Below, piece by piece: positions 24,650-33,474 of a stretch of 49,940 nucleotides of DNA. Under the pieces are notes generated by a model. That model was not told the origin of the DNA. It was given only the letters and a program-made list of their open reading frames with translations, and made no database searches. How positions within the stretch are numbered: position 1 is the first letter of the stretch; each line of letters starts with the position of its first letter. The position numbers and the translations under genes were made by a program. The stretch is from Actinomycetota bacterium (GTDB lineage Bacteria; Actinomycetota; Acidimicrobiia; Acidimicrobiales; MedAcidi-G1): assembly GCA_014381745.1 (NCBI GenBank), contig JACNLA010000024.1:39971-89910 (forward strand). Direction: 5' to 3'.

Positions 24650-25564
24650 TCAGTTCCGTCCAAGCAGGTCGGCGACAAGTCCGTCCAAAATGTCCGACTC
24701 GGACACGAGGCATTCATCGAAGTCCAGCTGACGCATAACCTTCACCAGAATTGAGAGGCCTGCAACGATCACGTCGGCACGGTCCTCCTCCATCCCCGGG
24801 TTGTGGATCCGCTCCGACCGGTTCTCGGTGGCGAGGGTTCGGAACACGTCCTCAACGGCCGCCTTGCTGATCCTGAAATGGTGGATCGCTTCACGGTCGT
24901 ACTCAACGAGACCCAACTCAACGGCAGCAGCGGTGGAGACGGTTCCGGCAAGACCCACGAGCGTTCGTGCGCCAAGCACCTCGGGAACCTCCCTCACAAC
25001 ATCGTCTATGTGGGCCTCCATGACCGACAGGCATGCCAGCAGCTCCTCTGGCAGCGGTGGGTCATGTTCAATCCAGCGCTCAGACAACCTGACGCAGCCC
25101 ACGTCGCACGAGAGCGTTCCCTCAGCCTCGCGGGTTCCGACCACGAACTCCGTCGATCCGCCACCGATGTCCAGGACCAGGAACGGGGCGTCTTCCACAT
25201 CCAACTCGGCCGTTGCCCCGGCAAAGGAGAGGTGGCCCTCCTCGATTCCGCTGAGCAACTCAGGGCGCACACCGAGGGCACGTTCTGCAGCATCGAAGAA
25301 CTCCTCACGGTTTGAGGCGTCCCTGGCAGCCGATGTAGCCGTGGCCCTGACGCGCTGCACACCGTGTTCGTCGATCAACTCGCGAAACTCCCCCAGGGCC
25401 GTCACGACACGGTCAATCGCCTCAGATGCAAGGCGGCCTGTGGCGTCGACACCATGGCCCAACCGGGTAATTCTCATTAGACGCTCAACGCTGCGGGCAC
25501 CGTCCCCGATCAGCAGACGGGTCGAGTTGGTGCCACAGTCGACGGCTGCAACCAGGTCAGGCAC
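24650..25564 (-). CDS. ppx: Exopolyphosphatase / guanosine pentaphosphate phosphohydrolase
   Basis: A 304-residue Ppx/GppA phosphatase of the ASKHA fold. It begins AAVDCGTNSTRLLIGD (phosphate 1 loop), has the conserved ATATSAARDASNREEFF, and LVLDIGGGSTEFVVG (phosphate 2 loop). It hydrolyses polyphosphate or pppGpp. About 300 residues is the short actinobacterial form. I choose the GTG at 25564 with GGGAG upstream; it overlaps the DUF501 stop by 8 nt. The DUF501-ppx pair is conserved in actinobacteria, normally right after eno-ftsB. Confidence 0.92.
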   Translation of the reverse strand: MPDLVAAVDCGTNSTRLLIGDGARSVERLMRITRLGHGVDATGRLASEAIDRVVTALGEFRELIDEHGVQRVRATATSAARDASNREEFFDAAERALGVRPELLSGIEEGHLSFAGATAELDVEDAPFLVLDIGGGSTEFVVGTREAEGTLSCDVGCVRLSERWIEHDPPLPEELLACLSVMEAHIDDVVREVPEVLGARTLVGLAGTVSTAAAVELGLVEYDREAIHHFRISKAAVEDVFRTLATENRSERIHNPGMEEDRADVIVAGLSILVKVMRQLDFDECLVSESDILDGLVADLLGRN

Positions 25565-26051
25565 GGTCACTCCCGTCGGTGTCAGCCAACCTTTCGTGGA
25601 CCCATCGGCCCACAGGATCATCGCCTCCAGCCAGAAACCAGGCGTAGTGGGCATGGAGACACTTGACGCCGACACGGGTCCCGCCCACCCCAGCCGACGG
25701 ACGAGGACCGCCATGCTCGGGGGGAATCTCGGCGTCGCGTTCGGCCTCGTACCTGTCGTGGGCAGCTGCCAGCTCCTCTGGGTCGCAGGCTGCCTCGGCG
25801 TCACGAACGCCACCTGTCGACTCGAGGGTCCCAACTCGGGACCTGAGGCTACGACCAACTAGCCAGTAGAGGGTCGGCATCGGTCGACCGTTGTCCAACA
25901 GCGGATGGTTGCGGATCACCACCGGTTGACCGGAGTCGTCCCTTACCACCACCTTGAACCGGCCACCGGGAGTGCGGCCGAGCAACTCGGTGACTGCCTC
26001 CCGATCCGCCTCGGAGGCCGTGGCTGAGGCCCCCTGATCAGCGGCGTGCAT
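25557..26051 (-). CDS. DUF501 protein
   Basis: A 164-residue protein of the actinobacterial DUF501 family, seen from VTELLGRTPGGRFKVVVRD, GQPVVIRNHPLLDNGRPMPTLYWLVG (the first 20 of which are very conserved), then GVGGTRVGVKCLHAHYAWFLAGG. The conserved Cys and two His in KCLHAHYA suggest a metal or redox site, but no function is known. It overlaps ppx by 8 nt. CoxG ends 15 nt upstream on the same strand, where ftsB would usually be. Confidence 0.9.
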   Translation of the reverse strand: MHAADQGASATASEADREAVTELLGRTPGGRFKVVVRDDSGQPVVIRNHPLLDNGRPMPTLYWLVGRSLRSRVGTLESTGGVRDAEAACDPEELAAAHDRYEAERDAEIPPEHGGPRPSAGVGGTRVGVKCLHAHYAWFLAGGDDPVGRWVHERLADTDGSDRA

Positions 26052-26066
26052 CGGTCAACTGCGGCA

Positions 26067-26711
26067 CTAGATGACGACAGCAACCACGATCAACACGACG
26101 ACGACGGCAACTACGACGGGGACAAGCCGCTTCAGGAGAGAGGCTCCGGCCGCATCCAGAAGATCAAGTGCCTCTACCTCGGGTGCATCGATCACACGCA
26201 CCCGCTCGACCTCGTCAGGGGCCTCGATTACATGCTGGACAACGTCCTCGTCGGCCTCTGGCGTGTCGTCACCGGCGATCAACTCGCTCAGGTTGTCAGC
26301 GAACTGGCTCATCAACTTCCGGCTCACATCGGCCATTACCCCACGGCCGAACTGGGCCACCTTGCCGGTCACCTTCAGGTCGGTGGTGACCGTGACCTTC
26401 GTTCCGCCGCCAGCGTCCTCCAGCTCAGCGGTGATCTCCGCTGCAGCGTTTCCGGCTCCCCTCGTGTCGCGCCCCTCGGCCTTCAGGACTGCGCGAAACG
26501 AAGCATCGTCTCGCTCCACGAAGGAGGCCGCACCCTTGTACTGGGCGCTGATCGGCCCCACCTTTATCTTCACGACCCCCCGGAACTCGTCACCTTGGAT
26601 CTCGGTCAGCTGCGCTCCCGGCAGGCATGGGGCTATGCGTTCCACGTCGGTCAACACGGCCCATACCTGCTCGATCGGGGCGTCGACCTCGAACTCGTTG
26701 TTCAGCTCCAC
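26067..26711 (-). CDS. coxG: CoxG-like SRPBCC protein with C-terminal membrane anchor
   Basis: A 214-residue protein. Residues 1-145 are a CoxG-type SRPBCC domain (LNNEFEVDAPIEQVWAVLTD, CLPGAQLTEIQGDEFRGVV, KIKVGPISAQYKG). After an acidic linker, the last about 19 residues form a membrane helix (LVPVVVAVVVVLIVVAVV). In carboxydotrophs, CoxG helps attach CO dehydrogenase to the membrane, and the tail anchor fits that. The GTG at 26711 has GGAGGA upstream. It overlaps the mocA-like gene by 10 nt. Confidence 0.88.
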   Translation of the reverse strand: MELNNEFEVDAPIEQVWAVLTDVERIAPCLPGAQLTEIQGDEFRGVVKIKVGPISAQYKGAASFVERDDASFRAVLKAEGRDTRGAGNAAAEITAELEDAGGGTKVTVTTDLKVTGKVAQFGRGVMADVSRKLMSQFADNLSELIAGDDTPEADEDVVQHVIEAPDEVERVRVIDAPEVEALDLLDAAGASLLKRLVPVVVAVVVVLIVVAVVI

Positions 26712-27259
26712 TTTTCGAGATCCTCCAGGGTGTCTATGTCGATGGCCAGACCTTCGCACGCTACTTCCACGACCGACGATGACCTACTGGCCAGAAGCGA
26801 CCGAGCGCCTCCGTCGCCGCTGACAGGAAGCTCGGGCCAGAGGCTCTTGGCCACCTTGACCGGTGGGCGTCGCTCCCGGTCAAAGGTTGCGGTCACAAGG
26901 TCGCCGGGGTCATCTGCGACTGCCAGCCAGGCGGATGTGGGCACCATCGGCGTGTCGGCAAGGCCCAACACGACGGCGTCGTGGCCGACCCGGGTGGAAT
27001 GGGCCAGCGCCACCTGCACCGAACCCGCCTGACCGGAGGCCCAGTCGTCGTTTGTCAACAACGTCGCGCCGGCTGGCATCAGGCCAGATAGGTCCACTGC
27101 CCCGCCAACGACGATCAACTCATCGAGACCTGCTGCATCGGCTGCCTCTATACACCAGCTGACCAGCGGCCGTCCACGAAAGTCGGCCAGCAGCTTGTGG
27201 CCCGACCCGGTCCAACGGGTGCCCGCTCCCGCCGCCAGGATCACAGCGGCGATGCTCAC
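26702..27259 (-). CDS. mocA: MobA-like nucleotidyltransferase (MocA family)
   Basis: A 185-residue NTP-transferase that adds CMP or GMP to molybdopterin. It begins AAVILAAGAGTRWTGSGHKL, with the GAGTR nucleotide loop and a conserved lysine, then GRPLVSWCIEAA, and GLADTPMVPTSAW, the metal-binding aspartate motif. Linked xdhC and coxG genes favour molybdopterin cytosine dinucleotide synthesis for a molybdenum hydroxylase. The start is the GTG at 27259. It lies 16 nt after xdhC. Confidence 0.85.
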   Translation of the reverse strand: MSIAAVILAAGAGTRWTGSGHKLLADFRGRPLVSWCIEAADAAGLDELIVVGGAVDLSGLMPAGATLLTNDDWASGQAGSVQVALAHSTRVGHDAVVLGLADTPMVPTSAWLAVADDPGDLVTATFDRERRPPVKVAKSLWPELPVSGDGGARSLLASRSSSVVEVACEGLAIDIDTLEDLEKWS

Positions 27260-27275
27260 GCCTCTCCCATCGGGC

Positions 27276-28379
27276 TCAGTCGTGAATCGGGCCGTCGGTT
27301 GCCGACAGGGCCCGGGTGGAGCGGCTCGTGCGAAGGGCGATTATCTCCGACACGATCGAGATGGCCGTCTCCTCAGGGGTTCTGGCTCCGATGTCGAGTC
27401 CGATGGGTGAACGCAGCCTGGACATGCCGGCAGCATCGACCCCGGCCTCCGTCAGTCGTTCCAGACGGTTCTCGTGGGTGCGACGGGAACCCATCACGCC
27501 GATGTAGCCGACGGCGGTCTCGAGCGCAGACACGATGGCCGGAACGTCGAACTTGTTGTCGTGGGTCAGGACACAGACTGCGTCACGGGGCCCAAGGCTG
27601 GAGCCGACCTGATCGAGCAGTCGGTTGGGCCAGTCGACAACCACCTCGTCGGCAAGGGGAAACCTCTTCTTCGTGGCAAAGACCTCTCGCGCGTCACAGA
27701 CGGTGACGCGGAAGCCGAGCACCTTGGCGACCCTCACCAGGGCCGCTGTGAAGTCGACGGCACCGAACACGAGCATCTGTGGTGGCGGAGCAAAGGACTC
27801 GACAAACACCTGAACGGCCTCCTCACGGGCTTCTCCGTGTGGCCCGTAGTGCCTGACACCGCTCCTGCCTGCCGCCAGCTCGCCCCTGGCGTCACGTGTG
27901 GCCACACGGTCAAGGCCTTCGTCGCCGAGGGTTCCCGAGGTCTCCCAACCGTCCGGTTGGACGATCATCTTCGCCCCGGTTCCTGGACCTTCGATGACGG
28001 TGACCAGCGAACATGGAAGGTCTTGTGACCAGTGGCCTTCCAGTTGCTCGATGGCCTCCCATGTCGAGCCATCGACCGGCTCAAGGAACAGGTGGATTGT
28101 CCCACCACAGGTCAGCCCCACGGCGAACGCCTCGTCGTCGCTGTACCCGAAGGTGACGATACGCCTGTCGCCCGAAGCCAGGACCTCGAGGGCCTCGGCC
28201 ACGACCGCCCCCTCGACGCAGCCTCCGGAGACGGATCCGGCCACCTCACCGTCCTCGGTTACAGCCATCGCCGCTCCCGGCAGGCGCGGCCCCGAACCCT
28301 CCAGGTCGACGACACGTGCCAGGGCGAAGCGCTCTCCCTGACGGTGCCAACGCTTCAGATCACTGAGTATTTCCCGCAT
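27276..28379 (-). CDS. XdhC/CoxI-family molybdenum hydroxylase maturation factor
   Basis: A 367-residue protein: an N-terminal XdhC/CoxI domain with GAAMAVTEDGEVAGSVSGGC then VEGAV, and GLTCGGTIHLFLE, both cysteine motifs being characteristic; and a C-terminal Rossmann domain (LVFGAVDFTAALVRVAKVLG, AVCVLTHDNKFDVPA, GYIGVMGSRRTHENRL). Family members bind the molybdenum cofactor, support its sulfuration and insert it into xanthine dehydrogenase-type enzymes. Followed by mocA and coxG, so these three make a cofactor-delivery module. Confidence 0.92.
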   Translation of the reverse strand: MREILSDLKRWHRQGERFALARVVDLEGSGPRLPGAAMAVTEDGEVAGSVSGGCVEGAVVAEALEVLASGDRRIVTFGYSDDEAFAVGLTCGGTIHLFLEPVDGSTWEAIEQLEGHWSQDLPCSLVTVIEGPGTGAKMIVQPDGWETSGTLGDEGLDRVATRDARGELAAGRSGVRHYGPHGEAREEAVQVFVESFAPPPQMLVFGAVDFTAALVRVAKVLGFRVTVCDAREVFATKKRFPLADEVVVDWPNRLLDQVGSSLGPRDAVCVLTHDNKFDVPAIVSALETAVGYIGVMGSRRTHENRLERLTEAGVDAAGMSRLRSPIGLDIGARTPEETAISIVSEIIALRTSRSTRALSATDGPIHD

Positions 28380-28429
28380 ACACGGGCAAGGCTAGGCCCT
28401 CGCCCTCCCGGTAGCCCGATGGGGTGCAA

Positions 28430-29377
28430 TCAGGAGTTGTCCCTTGCCTCGATGGCGGTCGCCATTGCGACGACGTTGTCGGCCATCCGTGCAGAGGCCG
28501 CATCGATCATGCGTCCTTCCAGCTGGGCTGCTCCCCTGCCATCAGCCTCGGCTTCGGCCAACGCAGCCAGGATTCGCCTGGCCCGCTCAACCTCTTCGTC
28601 GGGCGGCGAGAAGACCTCGTTGGCGAGGCCGATCTGTGACGGGTGAATGGCCCACTTCCCGTCGTAACCGAGTGCTGCGGCCCGCCGTGCGCCCAGCATG
28701 AAACCGTCTGGATCGTTGAAATCGCCGAATGGCCCGTCTATCGGTCGGAGACCGAAGGCACGACACGCAACCAGCATGCGGGACAGGGCGGCGTGCCACT
28801 GGTCGCCCGGATAATCCGGGTTGAGGCCGCCGATGCTGGTGGTCCTGGCATGACAGCTGGCCGCATAGTCGGCCACCCCGAAGTGCATGGCCTCGAGCCG
28901 GTCACTGGAGGTTGCAATCGCCTCGACGTTGGCCATTCCGAGCGTGGTCTCGATGAGAACCTCTATGCCGATCCGATGCGTCAGGCCCATGGCTGTCTCG
29001 ATCTGGGTAACGAGTGCATCAACCATGTAGACGTCGCCGGGTACGCCGACCTTGGGAATCATGATCGTGTCGAGGTGGCCGCCGGCGCGTTCCACGACGT
29101 CTACGACGTCGCGGTACATGTAGTGGGTGTCGATGCCGTTGATCCGCACCGAGATCGTCTTGTTGAGACCACGCCAGTCGATGTCACCGAGGGCACCGAT
29201 GACGTTGCTGCGTGCTTCTTCCTTCTCCCCCGGGGCCACGGCGTCCTCCAGGTCCAGAAAGACACAGTCGGCTTCACTGGCCGCCGCCTTTTCGAACATT
29301 CCCGGGTTGGATCCGGGAACGGCCAACTCACTGCGCTGCAGGCGCTGGCGGGCTGGCGGGTGACTGGTGTGGCTCAC
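28430..29377 (-). CDS. HpcH/HpaI-CitE family lyase, malyl-CoA / beta-methylmalyl-CoA lyase-like
   Basis: A 315-residue TIM-barrel lyase. It shows ELAVPGSNPGMFEKAAASEA, VFLDLEDAVAPGEKEEAR (metal-binding acidic residues), SVRINGIDTHYMYRD, the catalytic arginine region, and IGIEVLIETTLGMANVEAIA (metal ligand Glu), with GKWAIHPSQIGLANEVFSP at the end. The last motif and the overall length are those of L-malyl-CoA/beta-methylmalyl-CoA lyases, which form acetyl-CoA or propionyl-CoA plus glyoxylate; citramalyl-CoA lyase or a malate synthase-like role is possible. The GTG start has GAGGGAG upstream. It is divergent from ppc with 88 nt between. Confidence 0.85.
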   Translation of the reverse strand: MSHTSHPPARQRLQRSELAVPGSNPGMFEKAAASEADCVFLDLEDAVAPGEKEEARSNVIGALGDIDWRGLNKTISVRINGIDTHYMYRDVVDVVERAGGHLDTIMIPKVGVPGDVYMVDALVTQIETAMGLTHRIGIEVLIETTLGMANVEAIATSSDRLEAMHFGVADYAASCHARTTSIGGLNPDYPGDQWHAALSRMLVACRAFGLRPIDGPFGDFNDPDGFMLGARRAAALGYDGKWAIHPSQIGLANEVFSPPDEEVERARRILAALAEAEADGRGAAQLEGRMIDAASARMADNVVAMATAIEARDNS

Positions 29378-29465
29378 TGTTTCTCCCTCTGATCTGGGGA
29401 TATTGGGCCGACCGGGCTGAAGGTAGGCGGTAGGTTACGACCCCTCCGGGAAAACTGGAAGGTCC

Positions 29466-32237
29466 GTGACCTTCCTTTCTAGCCCGGACCACCCCGAATG
29501 GGAGATGCGACGAGGTTTCGTCCCGATGCGACAACCCCCAACCCACGAGAAGACCGATGCGGCCCTGCGGTCTGACATCCGGCGCCTCGGCAACCAACTC
29601 GGCGACACCCTCGTCCGTCAGCACGGCCGCGATCTACTCAACAGCGTCGAGCGGGTACGGACCCTGGCACGCAGGGTTCGCCAGGACGCCGACGGCACCG
29701 ACATCTCCAGAGAGTTGGCTGACCTGCTTGGAAGCGCCGAAACCGACGAGGCGATTCTGCTGGTACGGGCCTTCACCGTCTACTTCCACCTCGCCAACGT
29801 GGCCGAACAGGTCCACCGCATCGAGGACCTCAACACCGGCGCCCCCGGCGCCGAGCGACACTTCGATGAGACGGTCCGATCGCTCGTTGATGCGGGCGTG
29901 CCTCCATCGGAGATCTCCGACCTGCTCAACCGGACAGAGCTGCGGCCGGTCTTCACGGCACACCCGACCGAAGCATCGCGCCGGTCCATTCTCGACAAGT
30001 TGGCCAGGATCGCCGAGCACATAGAGGAACGCAGCGAACACCGCAGGACAGAAGCCGACAGAGAGCGCATCGACCGCCGAATCGAGGAGCTGATCGAGGC
30101 CATCTGGCAGACCGATGAAATTCGTCAGGAGAGGCCCGACCCGTTCGACGAGGCCCGGTCGGTCCTCTTCTACCTGGACCAGACGGTCCGCGACGCCGTT
30201 CCCGACCTTCTGGACGACATGGCAGCGGCTCTCGACTCGATCGGGGAGCAGATGGAGGTCGGCCACTCCCCGATCCGGTTCGGTACCTGGGTGGGTGGCG
30301 ACCGCGACGGCAACCCCAACGTGTCCCCCGCCATGACCGAGGCCGTGTTGGAACTCCAGCGGAAGCGGGCCCTGGAGCTCCTGATCGCCGAGGTGGTGGG
30401 CCTCGGAGACGATCTCAGCGTCAGCACCAGGGTCAGGGGCATCTCCGAAGGCCTAAAGGACGCGGTAGAGGCGGACCGCTCCCTCATTCCCGACTACATC
30501 GCCGCCCATGGTGAGAGCGAGCCCTACCGGATCCGCTGTGCCGCCATCCAGCACCGGCTGACGGCAACGGCCCAGGTCCCGGCCGGCACGTCCGCATACC
30601 GTTCTCCCGCTGAGCTAGACGCCGACCTGGCCATCATGGATGTCTCTCTCCGGGCCAACGGAGGCGACCTGCTCGCAGATGGCCGGCTCTCGAAGGTCCG
30701 ACGGATACTCGCAGCGATCGGATTCCACCTCGCGGTGCTCGACATTCGCGAACACGCGGACAGGCACCACGAGACCCTCTCCCGTCTCTTCAGCGCTGTC
30801 GGAGTCGACTATGAGGGTTCAGCCCCAGAGGCGAGGGCCGACCTTCTGGCTGCCGAGTTGGAGAGTCGGCGCCCCCTGGCCCCACCCCACCAGGAAGATC
30901 CAGGCGACGCCCTGGCCCTGTTCCGGACACTGCGGACCATGCTGGACCGCAACGGCGACGAGGTCATGGAGAGCTACATCGTCTCGATGACCCGGGGAGT
31001 CGACGACATCCTGGCACCGGTGCTTCTGGCCCGCGAGGTGGGGCTTGTAGACCTCGAAAGCGACACTGCCCGACTCGGTTTCGTGCCCCTGTTCGAGACG
31101 ATCGACGACCTGCGATCCGTCGGGACCGTGCTCCGCTCCCTGTTCGACGTCGCCCCCTACCGCCGCCTGGTCGAACTGCGCGGTGGGATCCAGGAGGTGA
31201 TGGTCGGCTACTCGGATTCCAACAAGGACGGCGGGATCACCACCTCGCAGTGGGAGATCCACAAGGCACTAAGGCAGATCAGGGAGGTGGCAGCCGATAC
31301 CGGGGTGACCATCCGGGTGTTCCACGGCCGCGGCGGAACAATCGGGCGTGGTGGCGGACCGACCCATGCATCCATCCTGAGCCAACCCAGCGGCGTTCTG
31401 GACGGCCAGGTCAAGTTCACCGAACAGGGAGAGGTCATTGCCGACAAGTACGGGCTTCCCGAGATTGCCAACCGGAACCTGAACCTGGCCCTGGCTGCCC
31501 TGACAGAGAGCTCGCTCGCTCACCGCACTCCCCGACACGACGATGACACCGTAAACCTCTGGTACGGCGTCATGGACGATGTGTCAGAGAACGCCTACAA
31601 CGCGTACCGGGCCTTCATCGAGGCACCCGGGCTCGTCGAGTACTTCACCAACTCGACCCCCGTCGAGGAGTTGAGTTCCATGAACATCGGTTCCCGACCC
31701 GCTCGACGTTCATCATCGGGTGGGGGGATCGACGGGCTGAGAGCCATTCCCTGGGTCTTCGGTTGGACGCAGTCGCGTCAGATTGTCCCCGGTTGGTTCG
31801 GCGCCGGCGCAGGCCTCGAGGCCGCTCGTGCCGCAGGGCACGCCGATGCACTCAGGGACATGTACGCGGAGTGGAGTTTCTTTCGGACCTTCATCTCAAG
31901 CGTGGAGATGACGCTGGCCAAGACCGACCTGGCGATCGCACGCCACTACGTTGAGCGTCTCGTGGACCCCGCACTCCACCATCTGTTGGATCTGGTGGTG
32001 GCGGAACACGACCGTACGGCGGAGCAGGTGGCGCTGATCACGGGGTCCGAACTACTCGAAGACAAGCCGCTGCTTCGGCGCACCCTCGCCGTCCGCGACA
32101 CCTACCTGGACCCGCTGAACGTGCTCCAGGTAGAGCTGCTCTCCCGTTACCGCCAGGGCGACGATTCACCCGGCGCGCACAGGGCTCTCCTGTTGACCAT
32201 CAACGGAATAGCCGCAGGCCTCCGAAACACCGGCTGA
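29466..32237 (+). CDS. ppc: Phosphoenolpyruvate carboxylase
   Basis: A 923-residue enzyme carboxylating PEP to oxaloacetate. The catalytic histidine lies in VFTAHPTEASRRSIL, substrate-binding residues in GTWVGGDRDGNPNVS and GYSDSNKDGGITTS, and the mobile loop is FHGRGGTIGRGGGPTHASIL. The C-terminus ends NGIAAGLRNTG, as in the family. The GTG at 29466 is listed; an ATG at 29526 (QPPTHEK..., 903 residues) with GAGG 10 nt upstream is an equally good start. It is divergent from the CitE-like lyase and convergent with coxE. Confidence 0.95.
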   Translation: MTFLSSPDHPEWEMRRGFVPMRQPPTHEKTDAALRSDIRRLGNQLGDTLVRQHGRDLLNSVERVRTLARRVRQDADGTDISRELADLLGSAETDEAILLVRAFTVYFHLANVAEQVHRIEDLNTGAPGAERHFDETVRSLVDAGVPPSEISDLLNRTELRPVFTAHPTEASRRSILDKLARIAEHIEERSEHRRTEADRERIDRRIEELIEAIWQTDEIRQERPDPFDEARSVLFYLDQTVRDAVPDLLDDMAAALDSIGEQMEVGHSPIRFGTWVGGDRDGNPNVSPAMTEAVLELQRKRALELLIAEVVGLGDDLSVSTRVRGISEGLKDAVEADRSLIPDYIAAHGESEPYRIRCAAIQHRLTATAQVPAGTSAYRSPAELDADLAIMDVSLRANGGDLLADGRLSKVRRILAAIGFHLAVLDIREHADRHHETLSRLFSAVGVDYEGSAPEARADLLAAELESRRPLAPPHQEDPGDALALFRTLRTMLDRNGDEVMESYIVSMTRGVDDILAPVLLAREVGLVDLESDTARLGFVPLFETIDDLRSVGTVLRSLFDVAPYRRLVELRGGIQEVMVGYSDSNKDGGITTSQWEIHKALRQIREVAADTGVTIRVFHGRGGTIGRGGGPTHASILSQPSGVLDGQVKFTEQGEVIADKYGLPEIANRNLNLALAALTESSLAHRTPRHDDDTVNLWYGVMDDVSENAYNAYRAFIEAPGLVEYFTNSTPVEELSSMNIGSRPARRSSSGGGIDGLRAIPWVFGWTQSRQIVPGWFGAGAGLEAARAAGHADALRDMYAEWSFFRTFISSVEMTLAKTDLAIARHYVERLVDPALHHLLDLVVAEHDRTAEQVALITGSELLEDKPLLRRTLAVRDTYLDPLNVLQVELLSRYRQGDDSPGAHRALLLTINGIAAGLRNTG

Positions 32238-32258
32238 CCCCGGATGGACCGATGCTGG

Positions 32259-32276
32259 AGCGGATGGGGTTCCGCT
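32259..32276. terminator. Possible hairpin after ppc
   Basis: In the 117-nt space between the convergent ppc and coxE genes, AGCGGA (32259-32264) pairs with TCCGCT (32271-32276) around a six-base loop. A second short pairing, CTGCG with CGCAG, follows downstream. There is no U-run. Confidence 0.25.
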
Positions 32277-32354
32277 GGGTCTGGCTGCGCAGCGATTTAC
32301 GCAGGCTGAGCAAGCAGTAGACGCAGGGGAATCCCTTACCGTGCCATGTCTGGG

Positions 32355-33470
32355 TCAGGTATCGATTGCCTCTGCGAGGGCCTTGAGGGAGTTGAGGCTG
32401 TGGCCTTCGAGGAACCGGTCCACGTGGGGCAGTGCCGCCGACATCCCGCGGGCCAGGGGTTCATAGCCGGGTGAGGCCTTCAGCGGGTTGACCCAGACCA
32501 CCTGATGGGCAACCCGGGCAAGCCTGGCCATCTGCTCCTCCATGACCTCAGGGTCCCCACGGTCCCAGCCATCGGACAACACGACGACCGTCGCCCCGCG
32601 CGCCATTCCACGAACACCCCAGGAGTCGTTGAACTCCTTCAGACCGTCGCCGAGCCGTGTGCCACCGGACCAGTCGGTCACCGCCAGAGCCGCTGCAGCG
32701 AGGGCCGCATCCGGGTCTCGCGTGGAGAGCTCCCGGGTCAGACGGGTAAGGCGGGTTCCCAGGGCGAACGCCTCCACGTCGCGGCGACCGACCATGGCCG
32801 CGTGCACGAACCTCACCAGCGCACGCGCATATGGCTCCATTGATCCACTCACGTCGAGGAGCAGCACTAGCCGACGCTGCCTCTCGCCGGCTTCGGTGAA
32901 CCGGCGGCGCATCGGCTCTCCCCCGGTGCGCAGGGCCTCACGAACGGTTCTGCGAAGGTCGGGGCGGCCGCTGTGGTTCGTGGGCTTGCGCCGCCTGCAG
33001 GGGCGTCGGGCTCCACCCACCCTCATGTGGGCAATCAGGGCGTACAACTCCTCCAGCTCGGCTTCACTGCAGGTAGCGAAGTCCCTGGCGCCAAGCACCT
33101 CTGCCCGTGAGTAGCGAACGCTGATGACGTCCCTGTCGGACTCGGTCTCGTCGTCAGCCTGACTGGAGCCTGACTCGTCGTCTAGAAGCAGGGTCAGGGA
33201 AGTCGGATCAGGAGCTGCAGCCAGGCTTACGAGACCGCCCAGCCAGTGGAGGTGGAACACATCGTTGTAAACGGAGATGTCCTCAGGGCGGGTAATGAGC
33301 GTCGCCCTTCCCGACCAGTAGACCCCGCCGTGCGTGTCGGCTCCCACCTCGGCCACGGCCCGGCCGAAGTCAAGGGTGCTGCCGACGCCTACAGCCACAC
33401 CGGCCTCACGCAGCGCCGCCACGAACCGGACAAGGTGCCGGTCAAGGGTGTGCTCGACCGTCGCCGGCAT
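32355..33470 (-). CDS. coxE: CoxE-like von Willebrand factor A protein
   Basis: A 371-residue protein of the CoxE/VWA group. The N-terminal half is the CoxE helical region (LVRFVAALREAGVAVGVGST at the start), and the C-terminal half is a VWA domain with the metal site LLLDVSGSMEPYAR (DxSxS), GTRLGDGLKEF and VVVLSDGWDRGD. With a MoxR-type ATPase, CoxE forms the chaperone pair that matures CO dehydrogenase active sites. The ATG at 33470 is 4 nt after the MoxR stop; the longer frame lies inside moxR. Confidence 0.9.
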   Translation of the reverse strand: MPATVEHTLDRHLVRFVAALREAGVAVGVGSTLDFGRAVAEVGADTHGGVYWSGRATLITRPEDISVYNDVFHLHWLGGLVSLAAAPDPTSLTLLLDDESGSSQADDETESDRDVISVRYSRAEVLGARDFATCSEAELEELYALIAHMRVGGARRPCRRRKPTNHSGRPDLRRTVREALRTGGEPMRRRFTEAGERQRRLVLLLDVSGSMEPYARALVRFVHAAMVGRRDVEAFALGTRLTRLTRELSTRDPDAALAAAALAVTDWSGGTRLGDGLKEFNDSWGVRGMARGATVVVLSDGWDRGDPEVMEEQMARLARVAHQVVWVNPLKASPGYEPLARGMSAALPHVDRFLEGHSLNSLKALAEAIDT

Positions 33471-33474
33471 TGAG

